From: Candidatus Hydrogenedentota bacterium
GTDB taxonomy: Bacteria > Hydrogenedentota > Hydrogenedentia > Hydrogenedentales > SLHB01
NCBI GenBank assembly: GCA_020849535.1
Contig: JADLGB010000153.1
Span: 1-42,895 of the forward strand
Direction of reading: 5' to 3'
DNA: 42,895 bases
A model generated the notes under the pieces. The model did no database searches and was not told the origin of the DNA. It saw nothing but the letters and a program-made list of their open reading frames with translations. Shown one piece after another: positions 25,473 to 32,560 of this stretch. Within the stretch, counting starts at the first letter, position 1; the number at the start of each line of letters is the position of its first letter. The translations under genes were made by a program, and so were the position numbers.

Positions 25473-25892
25473 ATGTACGTTCAACCCTATCTGTTCTTCG
25501 ATGGCCGCTGCGATGAGGCGCTCGAGTTTTACATGAAGGGCCTCGGCGCCGAAGTCCTGATGCTCATGCGTTTCAAAGAATCTCCCGAGCCGCATGACCC
25601 CAAAATGGTCACCCCCGAAATGGCGGACAAGGTGATGCACGCGTGCTTCCGGGTTGGCAAGACCGAGATTCTGGCGTCAGACGGACATTGCACGGGAAGC
25701 ACGAACTTCCAGGGCTTCTCCCTGTCAATCACCGTCCCCAGCCCCGCCGAAGCGGACCGTTTGTTCAACGCACTCGCAGAAGGCGGGCAAGTGGCGATGC
25801 CACTGGGACAGACCTTCTTTTCCCCTAAGTTCGGAATGGTCACTGATAAGTTCGGCATCCTGTGGATGATCATGGTCGCAGAGAAGAGCTAA
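25473..25892 (+). CDS. PhnB-like VOC family protein
   Basis: The product has 139 residues from ATG 25473 (AAGGG 7-8 bases upstream) and belongs to the PhnB/glyoxalase-like VOC superfamily, made of paired beta-alpha-beta-beta-beta modules. Typical stretches are VQPYLFFDGRCDEALEFYMK at the start, GTEIL-like KTEILASD in the middle, and QTFFSPKFGMVTDKFGILWM at the end. The last is the family's GxxxDxFGxxW pattern. Members are cytoplasmic and often of unknown substrate; the older label 3-demethylubiquinone methyltransferase is misleading. It precedes another small stand-alone protein (DUF1428) separated by repeats, so they are not obviously an operon. Confidence 0.9.
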   Translation: MYVQPYLFFDGRCDEALEFYMKGLGAEVLMLMRFKESPEPHDPKMVTPEMADKVMHACFRVGKTEILASDGHCTGSTNFQGFSLSITVPSPAEADRLFNALAEGGQVAMPLGQTFFSPKFGMVTDKFGILWMIMVAEKS

Positions 25893-25932
25893 GTACGGCT
25901 CAGCCTAAATAGGAGACCATTTGGTGGCCTCA

Positions 25933-25978
25933 CATCCCCCTCGGCCCTGTGGGCCTGCCCCCTTCAAAGGGGGGATTC
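25933..25978 (-). repeat. G-rich dispersed repeat, inverted copy 2
   Basis: CATCCCCCTC and CCCCCTTCAAAGGGG appear here; the reverse complement arrangement is at 26068-26100. Together they bracket about 90 bp between the VOC and DUF1428 genes, so the interval could fold back on itself. A smaller CGGCCCTGTGGGCC hairpin lies inside. Confidence 0.55.
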
Positions 25979-26067
25979 AGAAGGCCCTTCGGGCCGGGTG
26001 TATTTCGGACCAGAAGCCCGAGCGTTGCCCTAAAGCTATCCATTTACTCACTGTTATGGTATTGCGG

Positions 26068-26106
26068 AATTTCCCCTTTGAAGGGGGATTGAGGGGGATG
26101 TTCTTC
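26068..26106 (+). repeat. G-rich dispersed repeat, copy 3
   Basis: TTCCCCTTTGAAGGGGGATT followed by GAGGGGGATGTTCTTC matches the copy at the window start (112-140) and is inverted relative to 25933-25978. It ends about 65 bp before the DUF1428 start codon. Confidence 0.6.
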
Positions 26107-26170
26107 GAGCCAAACGACGGGCACGATGATCCTTCCCAATTGCGTTATCGTCTACCAAAGGAGAATAAAC

Positions 26171-26530
26171 ATGCCATACATCGACGGATTCCTGTTGCCC
26201 GTTCCGAGGAAGAAGCTCGACGCCTACCGGCGGATGTCGCGCAAGGGCGGGAAGATCTGGAGAGAGCACGGCGCGCTCGAGTACCGCGAGTGCGTCGGCG
26301 ACGACCTCAAGATCAAGATGGCACTCCCCTTCCCGCGCATGATGAAATTGAAGCCCGGCGAGACGGTCGTGTTCTCGTGGATCGTGTACAAGTCGCGCAA
26401 GCACCGCGATAGCGTGAATGCAAAAGTCATGGCCGACCCGCGAATGAAAAAGGCGTGCAAGCCCGGGGAGATGCCGTTCGATTTCAATCGCATGTGCTTC
26501 GGCGGTTTCGAGGTCTTTGTCGACATGTGA
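26171..26530 (+). CDS. DUF1428 family protein
   Basis: The product has 119 residues from ATG 26171, with AAGGAG 7 bases upstream. It starts MPYIDGFLLPVPRKKLDAYR and continues with WREHGALEYRECVGDD and ETVVFSWIVYKSRKHRD, then FNRMCFGGFEVFV, which is the standard DUF1428 (YbaA-like) layout, a ferredoxin-like alpha/beta dimer. The family has structures but no established biochemical role. Length is normal for the family. It is flanked by intergenic repeats on both sides and probably transcribed alone. Confidence 0.92.
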   Translation: MPYIDGFLLPVPRKKLDAYRRMSRKGGKIWREHGALEYRECVGDDLKIKMALPFPRMMKLKPGETVVFSWIVYKSRKHRDSVNAKVMADPRMKKACKPGEMPFDFNRMCFGGFEVFVDM

Positions 26531-26571
26531 AGCCCACTGCCGCCAATGCGACAAACGTGGCAGGACGTTCC

Positions 26572-26628
26572 GTAGGGCGGGATTTGTTCCCGCCTTCTTT
26601 GGTTGGGCGGGAACCAAGCCCGTCCTAC
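26572..26628. repeat. Palindromic hairpin repeat between DUF1428 and GH36 genes
   Basis: GTAGGGCGGGATTTGTTCCCGCC and its imperfect reverse complement at 26606-26628 form a long stem of about 20 pairs around an 11-nt loop. Each arm also carries its own small GGCGGGA/TCCCGCC hairpin. It is a typical dispersed structure of such genomes and may also act as a terminator for DUF1428, though it has no T-tract. Confidence 0.6.
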
Positions 26629-26770
26629 GCCTTGCGTTTTGCCTCATTGCCGGCGCGTTCTGTGTCGTTTGCGTGTCGTGCTTCAAACGGCGCAGACTAC
26701 GGGCCAGAAAGTTCCATACTGTTGGCAACACGCAGTGCGGCCATTCAACGCGAAAGGGGGGCTCCATCCC

Positions 26771-29086
26771 ATGATGCATCCGTGTGACACCTCATCAAGG
26801 ACCTTGATACTTGCTGTCCTTGCATGCGTGGCCGCGCTGACGCCCGCGTTTGGAGAAGACCGCAGCGGAGCCGGAACTGTTCAGGTTCAGGTGAAGGCGG
26901 ATGACTGGGTGTGGTCTGCGGTGTGGCAAGAAGATGGTATTAGCGTCACCGATTCGGCGGCCCAGATCGCCGTGGACAACACTACCTATCGCTTGCGGCC
27001 AATCGCCTCACCAACCGAATCTGCCGTCGAGGACGCCCTCGGCAAGGCTACCGAAACGGCGTGTTCGCTCGGCGCGGAGAACTTGCCCGTCAGTGTGACG
27101 CTGCGTCTGCGGCGCCTCGAGGATCAGGGGCTTGTGACGATACAGGGCGAAGTCGTCAACAGCGCCGTCCAGCCGGTCTCCCTCGGCGACTTCGAGTTGG
27201 TGACGTCGAGTTCCGTCAACCTCGGGGGGCCCGGACGCGAAGCCCGCGCCTATGTCGAGCACAGCCCTGGTCATCCCACGATGGAACCGCTGTCGGCCAC
27301 GAAGGACAACGCGGAAGTGGTCCTCGACGCCGACAGCAGCGGAATGCTCACCGTGGGATTGCCAACCGGTCCAGCGTTCACGGCGGGCTTCGTCACCTCT
27401 CAGACCCACCGCCCCGTTGTCCACATTCGCTACGCGGCGGATACCGCGGAGACTTTCGTGACAGGCGTGGCACGCTTTAACGGACGACGCCTCGCCGCGG
27501 GCGAACGGATCGAGACCGGTTGGCTTCTCCTCCGCACCGATGCCAATCCCCTGCACGCCCTCGAAACCTACGGCGACCTGCTCGCGCGCATCACTCCCCC
27601 GCGTCTTACGCCGGCAACGATCGGCTGGTGCTCGTGGTACGCCATCCGTCTGCCCATCAGCCACGCGTTCACCATGGCGAACGCGCAGGTAGTCGCGGAG
27701 CGGTTCCGCGATCTCGGCATGGACCTGATGCTGCTCGATCACGGCTGGCAAACCGGCGACATCTGCGGCGATTGGGACGTCGATACCGCGGACTACCCCG
27801 GCGGACTCGAGGCGCTCGCCGCCGACCTGCACGCGCTCGGTCTCAAGCTCGGCATCTGGATCGCGCCCACGGAAGTCTCCGAGACTTCGCGTCTCTTCCA
27901 AGAGCATCCAGACTGGATGTTGCGGGACGAATCGGGCAAGCCCGCGGTCACGTGGACGTGGTACTGGGCACCCAATCCGAAGCAGTACCAGATCGACGCG
28001 ACGCAACAAGGTGCGTACGACTACATCGTGGACACGTTCAGCCGCCTGACCCAGGCCGGCGCCTCGTACTACAAGATCGATTTCATCGCCGGCTGCTCCG
28101 GCGAGAACCTGTATCCGGCCGATCCTGCCAACGTGCGCGGATGGGACCCGCTGCGTCGCGCCATGGAGGCCGTCCGCGAAGGCGCGGGCGATGCCGCGTA
28201 CATCCGCTATTGCCAGACCCCACCGCTGCTGTCCACCGGTCTCGCAGAGGGCGTGTACGCCACCACCGATACGCTCGACGCGGGCACAAGCACTTGGCCC
28301 ACGCTCAAGGAAGTGTTTGCCATGTCGTCCGCCGAGTACTGGATCCAGGGCAGGCTGTATAACCATGAAGCGTGCGACTTGTCGGTGCGCGCGCAAGGGA
28401 GCACCGAAGAATGCCGCCTCCGCGCGACGATGTTCGCGCTGTCGGGCTCGAGCATCATGTACTCCGACGACATGACCATCCTGCCCGAAGAGCGCATCCG
28501 CCTCATGCAACAAACCATGCCCGGCTTCGCAAAGGCGGCGCGCCCATTGAACCTCTTCGCATCCGACATGCCGGACGTGTGGCACCTGCACTGCACGTCA
28601 GGCGGCCTCGAGTGGGAACTGCTCGCTCTCTTCAACTTCACCGATGAAGAGCGCAACTTCTCCGTATCCTGGGACGATATGGGATTGCAGTCCGGTGCAC
28701 CCTACATCGCGCGCGAATTCTGGACCGATGATTTCCGGGGGAGCAGCCAGGACACATTTACGAGCGCAGTCCCCGGAAAGGCCGTGCGCCTGTTCGCGCT
28801 GTGGCCGCTGCTGGACCGCCCGCAATTTGCCGGCACCGACCTCCACCTCTCACAAGGCCAAGCCGAACTCACGGCCCTTAACTGGAACGAGGCCCAAGGC
28901 AAGCTGAGCGGTACCATCCACCGGGCCGCGAGCCTGCGAGGCCACGTGTACGTGTACCTGCCCCCGGCATGGACGCTTGACCGCACATCGGTTCCCGTAC
29001 AGCACCAAGGCCGCGGCCTATACGCGCTCGAACTCGCCTTCGACACTGCGGACGAGGATTGGCAGATCATCGCCCGCAGAAAGTAG
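26771..29086 (+). CDS. Secreted GH36-like alpha-galactosidase (melibiase family)
   Basis: The product has 771 residues with a signal peptide (residues 8-28, ending TPAFGED). The N-terminal 280 residues form a beta-supersandwich. The catalytic TIM barrel runs from about 285 to 580: GWCSWYAIRLPISHA, MLLDHGWQTGD, LKLGIWIAPTEVSE, then YYKIDFIAG with the likely nucleophile Asp437. TTDTLDAG (Asp500 area) is the likely acid/base region. A beta-rich C-terminal domain follows. Such enzymes release alpha-linked galactose or related sugars; the exact linkage is not deducible. Start ATG 26771 has a purine-rich GGGGGG about 10 bases upstream and is followed by the signal peptide. Its nearest partners are small unrelated genes, so it is not in a sugar-utilisation operon. 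Confidence 0.88.
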   Translation: MMHPCDTSSRTLILAVLACVAALTPAFGEDRSGAGTVQVQVKADDWVWSAVWQEDGISVTDSAAQIAVDNTTYRLRPIASPTESAVEDALGKATETACSLGAENLPVSVTLRLRRLEDQGLVTIQGEVVNSAVQPVSLGDFELVTSSSVNLGGPGREARAYVEHSPGHPTMEPLSATKDNAEVVLDADSSGMLTVGLPTGPAFTAGFVTSQTHRPVVHIRYAADTAETFVTGVARFNGRRLAAGERIETGWLLLRTDANPLHALETYGDLLARITPPRLTPATIGWCSWYAIRLPISHAFTMANAQVVAERFRDLGMDLMLLDHGWQTGDICGDWDVDTADYPGGLEALAADLHALGLKLGIWIAPTEVSETSRLFQEHPDWMLRDESGKPAVTWTWYWAPNPKQYQIDATQQGAYDYIVDTFSRLTQAGASYYKIDFIAGCSGENLYPADPANVRGWDPLRRAMEAVREGAGDAAYIRYCQTPPLLSTGLAEGVYATTDTLDAGTSTWPTLKEVFAMSSAEYWIQGRLYNHEACDLSVRAQGSTEECRLRATMFALSGSSIMYSDDMTILPEERIRLMQQTMPGFAKAARPLNLFASDMPDVWHLHCTSGGLEWELLALFNFTDEERNFSVSWDDMGLQSGAPYIAREFWTDDFRGSSQDTFTSAVPGKAVRLFALWPLLDRPQFAGTDLHLSQGQAELTALNWNEAQGKLSGTIHRAASLRGHVYVYLPPAWTLDRTSVPVQHQGRGLYALELAFDTADEDWQIIARRK

Positions 29087-29569
29087 GCGGCAGAACCACC
29101 TCTCAATCAGAACACAGTCGCCGACACGCACCGATGTACACGGATTTTGAGAACTGCGAATTCGAGGTAACTTGGGCATCCTGCCCATGGTCTTCAATTC
29201 ATACGAGCGCGGATGCGCGGAGTGCGCAGAGCGACTCCGAGAAATAAGTAGAGGACCGTTCGAGCCATTGCGGCGACTCAGTGTCGTTGTGAGAACGAGA
29301 AGCCATTTGCTGCTCTTCCTGTACCGGGGCCTGATCGACCGTTTCCATCCCACATCCGGTCCGTGCTCGTCCTCGCAGGATAACAAATAGGCATGGGTCG
29401 TCGACGCTAGTGGCACCGTCGCAAAGGCTCGAACCTCCTGTCCTCCATATAGATAGCGCGATGAAACCGCGCTGCGGATTGTTTGCGGCGTGTCCGGTGT
29501 TCTCAATGGTAGACATCAGCACAGGGAGTGTGCTTCGGAGGTTGCCATCCAAACACAGGAGAAGAAACA
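29087..29569. other. Intergenic gap upstream of the tiny membrane-protein genes
   Basis: The 483 bp hold one copy of repeat C (29172-29199). I found no supported gene or RNA in the rest. Short frames here lack ribosome-binding sites. A promoter for the small-gene cassette is expected in the last 120 bp, but no strong -35/-10 pair is visible, so an alternative sigma factor is possible. Confidence 0.4.
29172..29199 (+). repeat. Dispersed repeat C, copy 1
   Basis: TGGGCATCCTGCCCATGGTC followed by TTCAAT is found again at 30684-30709. The core GGGCATCCTGCCC is a hairpin (GGGCA/TGCCC with a TCC loop). Both copies are intergenic. Confidence 0.7.
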
Positions 29570-29719
29570 ATGCTGTACACATTGATTGTCATCCTGGTCG
29601 TGCTGTGGCTTCTCGGTTTGCTCACGTCCTACACAATGGGCGGGCTGATTCACCTGCTCCTCGTCATCGCGCTCGTCATAATCGTGTTCCGTCTGCTCCA
29701 AGGCCGAAGTGTCGTATAG
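29570..29719 (+). CDS. Lmo0937-type tiny membrane protein
   Basis: The product has 49 residues from ATG 29570 with AGGAG 8-9 bases upstream. Two hydrophobic helices (about 3-22 and 26-43) are joined by a SYTMGG turn, and the sequence MLYTLIVILVVLWLLGLLTS with the GGLIHLLLVIALVIIVFRLL half matches the Lmo0937 family pattern (LWxLGxxx...GxxIHxLLVIAxxxxxxxLxxG). Members are often induced by envelope or general stress, but their molecular role is unknown. Two more tiny membrane-protein genes follow within 420 bp on the same strand, which suggests a shared envelope function. Confidence 0.85.
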   Translation: MLYTLIVILVVLWLLGLLTSYTMGGLIHLLLVIALVIIVFRLLQGRSVV

Positions 29720-29852
29720 CGGCCACGGAAGACCTTGCAGATGTGATATCCGAGAGGGGAAATCTCACTGAACGCCGTACGGGGTATCCCCTTACGCAAC
29801 GCCGAGGCGTCGGCGACCGAGATTCTCAGATCCGGGAACAGGAGTAGACGGA

Positions 29853-30086
29853 ATGAAGACACCATACTTGATAGTCGCGGTCGTGCTGATTGTGGCCGGA
29901 ATCATGGGCTTGGCGTATGGCGGGTTCACCTACAACAAGGAAACTCAAGCAGCCAAGTTGGGACCGCTCGAGCTGACGATCACGGAAAAGGAGACGGTCA
30001 ACATCCCGGTGTGGGCCGGTGTGGCGTCCATCCTCGCGGGAGCAGGAGTCCTCGCACTTCCGCTCATGAAACAGCAGGTCAAATAG
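29853..30086 (+). CDS. Small two-helix membrane protein (DUF3185-like)
   Basis: The product has 77 residues from ATG 29853 with AGGAG 8 bases upstream. Helix 1 (4-24) and helix 2 (53-71) flank an extracytoplasmic-looking segment, YGGFTYNKETQAAKLGPLEL, then TITEKETVNIPVWAG. The layout (short hydrophobic N-terminus, GGxxY(T/N)KE segment, K-E-x-V-N-I-P-x-W before helix 2) recurs in small proteins of Gammaproteobacteria and Deltaproteobacteria annotated as DUF3185-like or hypothetical. The function is unknown. It lies 133 bp after the Lmo0937-type gene and 45 bp before a 40-residue gene. Confidence 0.75.
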   Translation: MKTPYLIVAVVLIVAGIMGLAYGGFTYNKETQAAKLGPLELTITEKETVNIPVWAGVASILAGAGVLALPLMKQQVK

Positions 30087-30131
30087 GCGCCGCGCATTTG
30101 TATCAAACGCACCTCATAAGGAGTTACTACC

Positions 30132-30254
30132 ATGGGTATACTTCGTGGAGGTCTCGCAGGTATCGGTGCCTGGAAATGGGGCGGCGGATTCCTGGGCACC
30201 ATCATCGTCTTTCTCGTCCTGTACTGGCTGCTGGGAGCCCTCGGAATGCAATAG
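30132..30254 (+). CDS. Tiny one-helix membrane protein, 40 residues
   Basis: ATG 30132 is preceded by AAGGAG at 8 bases. The product begins MGILRGGLAGIGAWKWGGGF and continues as a single hydrophobic helix (LGTIIVFLVLYWLLGAL). The Gly-rich amphipathic start and one helix are typical of small envelope proteins. The strong ribosome-binding site, its spacing of 45 bp from the previous gene and its position third in a row of tiny membrane proteins support a real gene. I know of no assigned function. Confidence 0.75.
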   Translation: MGILRGGLAGIGAWKWGGGFLGTIIVFLVLYWLLGALGMQ

Positions 30255-30443
30255 CTCGGACTCCCTGCTCTTTGTGGCCTGTGGAGGTGTACACAGTGAA
30301 CGAATTGCGCTCACGGCCGAGAAGATGCTTGCGCGTGCGTCTGTGATGAGGGAGTTTCGGCGGTGTATCCATGGTCCTTTTTCCTCGACCATGTAATCAC
30401 ACGGGTCTGGTTAAGGGTTCGTGGACACGCCGTACGCCTGCGA

Positions 30444-30464
30444 GAAGCCGTGGGTCACGGCTTC
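30444..30464. terminator. Perfect hairpin between the small-gene cassette and tRNA-Pro
   Basis: GAAGCCGTG and CACGGCTTC pair perfectly (9 bp) around a GGT loop. It lies 16 bp beyond the 3' end of the tRNA on its strand and downstream of the tiny-gene cassette on the other. There is no run of T after it on either strand, so termination is only possible, and it may be a dispersed hairpin repeat. Confidence 0.3.
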
Positions 30465-30479
30465 CAGAAAGGTCAAAAA

Positions 30480-30557
30480 TGGTCGGGGTGAGAGGATTTG
30501 AACCTCCGGCCTCTTCGTCCCGAACGAAGCGCGCTAACCGGGCTGCGCTACACCCCG
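30480..30557 (-). tRNA. tRNA-Pro(CGG)
   Basis: The 78-nt minus-strand gene folds into a full cloverleaf. The acceptor stem is CGGGGTG/CACCCCG, the D arm GCGC/GCGC, and the anticodon stem CTTCG/CGAAG with loop TTCGGGA, giving anticodon CGG. The T arm is GGAGG/CCTCT with TTCAAAT. The discriminator is A and the CCA end is encoded. It reads CCG proline codons, which are common in GC-rich genes here. The gene stands alone, without a neighbouring integrase. Confidence 0.97.
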
Positions 30558-30568
30558 ACAGGGGCGCT

Positions 30569-30598
30569 ATCATAGCGGCCACTTGCGGGCACTGTCAA
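30569..30598 (-). promoter_or_regulatory. Strong sigma-70 promoter of tRNA-Pro
   Basis: On the minus strand TTGACA (30593-30598, perfect -35) is separated by 18 bp from TATGAT (30569-30574, 5/6 -10). The predicted start lies about 5-6 nt upstream of the mature tRNA 5' end. Confidence 0.8.
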
Positions 30599-30681
30599 AT
30601 TGAGGAAGGTCGCGGGCGCAGGGGTAAGAAGATGGGAGTTATGCGAACTATGGGAAGCAGTACCCGGCTGCCCCGAGGTGG

Positions 30682-30709
30682 CATGGGCATCCTGCCCATG
30701 GTCTTCAAT
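30682..30709 (+). repeat. Dispersed repeat C, copy 2
   Basis: CATGGGCATCCTGCCCATGG followed by TCTTCAAT matches 29172-29199. Here the palindrome is longer (CATGGGCA/TGCCCATG, 8-bp stem). It is followed at 30719-30732 by a CCCC/GGGG mini-hairpin. No gene is seen in 30599-30792. Confidence 0.7.
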
Positions 30710-30792
30710 CTTACTCCCTCCCCGCGTGTGGGGAAGGCTGGGGTGGGGTCTCTTCCCTCCGAGCGCAGTCTATCGGACCGGATGCTCGCTGC

Positions 30793-32094
30793 CTATTGGC
30801 CTTCTTCATCGCCGGCGGGGCGGTTTCGCCCGAGTTTCCGGCGGATGCGCGCGAGGCGCTGTTGAAACGCGGTAAGCGGGGCCGCCTCGAACTCAGTGGC
30901 ACGGCCCAGGGCGGCGCGCATTTCCAAGTACTCCACGGCCTCGGCGCACATGCGTTCGGCGTCGAGCAGGTTGCGCTTGCGGTGCTCGTAGTACTTGGCC
31001 AGTTCGAGGCGGGCCAACAGGTTCTTGGGGTTCTCCTGCAAGAGGAGGGTCAGCATGTCCTCCATGCGCTGCCAGTCGCCGAGCCGCTTGGCGGCTTGGG
31101 CGATGAGTTCCAGACACTCGGCGCGCAATTCGCCCTGGCCCTGTACCTCGATCAGACGCTCCCCGTGGACCAGGACATCTTCGTAGCGCCGTTGCAGGAA
31201 GTACACGCGCACCACGGACAACCGGTCCTCGGAGTGTTCAAACCCCGCGCCGCCGGGCGCGCTCAGGCATTGCGAAATCCATGCCGTCAGCGTCACGAGC
31301 GACAGGATGTCCATCCGGTGGTGGTAGAAGACGCCTTCGAGGCGGCGCGCGTCGCGGCTGCGTAGGTAATCGAACCACATCTGCGGGATCTCATAGCTGG
31401 GCACGTCGCCGTGGCGTTCGATGCCGAGCACCGTGCGCTCGACATTGCCGAGATTACAGGCGCCCAAACGCCGCTTCCAGATGCGGCGGGCGGCGTGCAG
31501 CAGGTCGAAATGCTGAATGCCTTCGAGCCGGAACGGAATCCGGTTCTGAATGAAGCGCGTGCGCAGCAGGGGCAGATCAAAGCTCTTGCCGTTGTAGCTG
31601 ACGACTGCGTCTTTTCCGCGAAAGACCTCGGCCAGATACGCAAGCATCGGCTCTTCGTCGTCGTAGTCTCGCATGAAACACTGGTCGAGCCGAAACCCCT
31701 CCTCCACGAAATAACCCACGCCCACGAGAAACGCGACCGTGCCCGTGCCGCCCGCGAGTCCGCTGGTTTCCGTGTCGACGAAGAGGGCCTTGCGTGGATC
31801 GAACTCCTTCAGTTCGTCATCGGATGCACTGAGGGCGATGTGGTCGCCGCTCACATCGAGGACCGCGCCCAGCGGGATAGATCCTTGCTGCGTGTCGAGG
31901 GGATAGGTATTTTGAACCAGGTAGAAGCCGGACTCGGCGTCGCCGCGAAGCTTCCCCGGCACGACCTTGTCGATCTCGAAGTCGCCCGATTCGCGCTGTT
32001 TGCGCAAATCGTCCAAGCGCTGCATCCAGTCTGCGCCGCGCATGATGCGCTGGCTCGCGAGAAGAATCTCCAGCTTTGGGTTGATCTCGGGCAT
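30793..32094 (-). CDS. mrfB: MrfB/YprB-like DEDDh exonuclease with TPR-like tail
   Basis: The product has 433 residues and an RNase H-like 3'-5' exonuclease domain of the YprB type. The metal-binding acids are visible: FVDTETSG (Asp107, Glu109), VVSYNGKSFDLPLL (Asp173) and FYHHRMDILSL (His258, Asp262), with CNLGNVERTVLGIERHGDVP between, as in YprB. The C-terminal third (about 290-405) has TPR-like helices (RYEDVLVHGERLI, NPKNLLARLELAKYYEHRKR). In Bacillus subtilis MrfB acts with the helicase MrfA in a UvrABC-independent repair of mitomycin-type damage. Here it is the third gene after mrfA and an SRPBCC gene. ATG 32094 was preferred; a TTG at 32115 overlaps the SRPBCC stop. Confidence 0.87.
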   Translation of the reverse strand: MPEINPKLEILLASQRIMRGADWMQRLDDLRKQRESGDFEIDKVVPGKLRGDAESGFYLVQNTYPLDTQQGSIPLGAVLDVSGDHIALSASDDELKEFDPRKALFVDTETSGLAGGTGTVAFLVGVGYFVEEGFRLDQCFMRDYDDEEPMLAYLAEVFRGKDAVVSYNGKSFDLPLLRTRFIQNRIPFRLEGIQHFDLLHAARRIWKRRLGACNLGNVERTVLGIERHGDVPSYEIPQMWFDYLRSRDARRLEGVFYHHRMDILSLVTLTAWISQCLSAPGGAGFEHSEDRLSVVRVYFLQRRYEDVLVHGERLIEVQGQGELRAECLELIAQAAKRLGDWQRMEDMLTLLLQENPKNLLARLELAKYYEHRKRNLLDAERMCAEAVEYLEMRAALGRATEFEAAPLTAFQQRLARIRRKLGRNRPAGDEEGQ

Positions 32095-32107
32095 ACACGT
32101 TACCGCC

Positions 32108-32551
32108 TCAAGCAAGGCGCTCGGCGACTTCCTTGAGTTTGGTGATCTGCTTTCTGATGATCGATTTCGTCATCCAGCCAAACATGGTTTCCATGATTCG
32201 GGCGACGGTCGAATGCATCGCCGTATCACATTCGAAGTCGAGCCGCGTGCCAGGGTCTGCCGGACTGAACCGGTAAGAAACGGCCATCGTGAAATCCTTG
32301 TTTCCGATGTTGAACGCCAAGTACGTGGGATAGGTGTAGCCGGTCACCTCGCCTTCATACTCGACGACACGTCCGCTTTCACGAATGCGCCTGGAAAAGC
32401 GCGAGCCGACCGGGTTCTCGGGGTTGCGCTCCGTCAGGAAGAAGGTGTCCTCCAGGCTTTCCATCCACAATTTGGTCTTTTCCGGGTCATCCACGAGGTC
32501 GAATACATGATCGAGGGGTGCGTCGATGTCCACACTCATCGTGATCTTCAT
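32108..32551 (-). CDS. SRPBCC superfamily protein between mrfA and mrfB
   Basis: The product has 147 residues with a START/Bet v1-like helix-grip layout: MKITMSVDIDAPLDHVFDLV at the start, WMESLEDTFFL, a curved sheet (YEGEVTGYTYPTYLAFNI, FTMAVSYRF, TRLDFECDT) and a long C-terminal helix (MTKSIIRKQITKLKEVAERL). This fold binds hydrophobic or aromatic ligands or acts as a polyketide-cyclase-like enzyme. AAGGAGG lies 4-5 bases before ATG 32551. It begins 9 bp after the stop of mrfA, and its stop is 13 bp before the start of mrfB, so all three are almost certainly one transcript. A ligand sensor or binder for the genotoxin is possible but unproven. Confidence 0.87.
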   Translation of the reverse strand: MKITMSVDIDAPLDHVFDLVDDPEKTKLWMESLEDTFFLTERNPENPVGSRFSRRIRESGRVVEYEGEVTGYTYPTYLAFNIGNKDFTMAVSYRFSPADPGTRLDFECDTAMHSTVARIMETMFGWMTKSIIRKQITKLKEVAERLA

Positions 32552-32560
32552 ACGGCCTCC

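Noticed and set aside
27008..28591. Long minus-strand frame (about 527 codons) under the GH36 gene
   Set aside because: It lies entirely inside the plus-strand alpha-galactosidase gene, has low-complexity Arg/Gly/Ala-rich content, no ribosome-binding site and no recognisable domain. It is an antisense shadow of GC-rich codons.
30296..30346. Sixteen-codon GTG frame with GGAGGTG upstream, after the tiny-gene cassette
   Set aside because: It is too short, Arg-rich and has no hydrophobic segment or homology to the cassette, so I would not annotate it.
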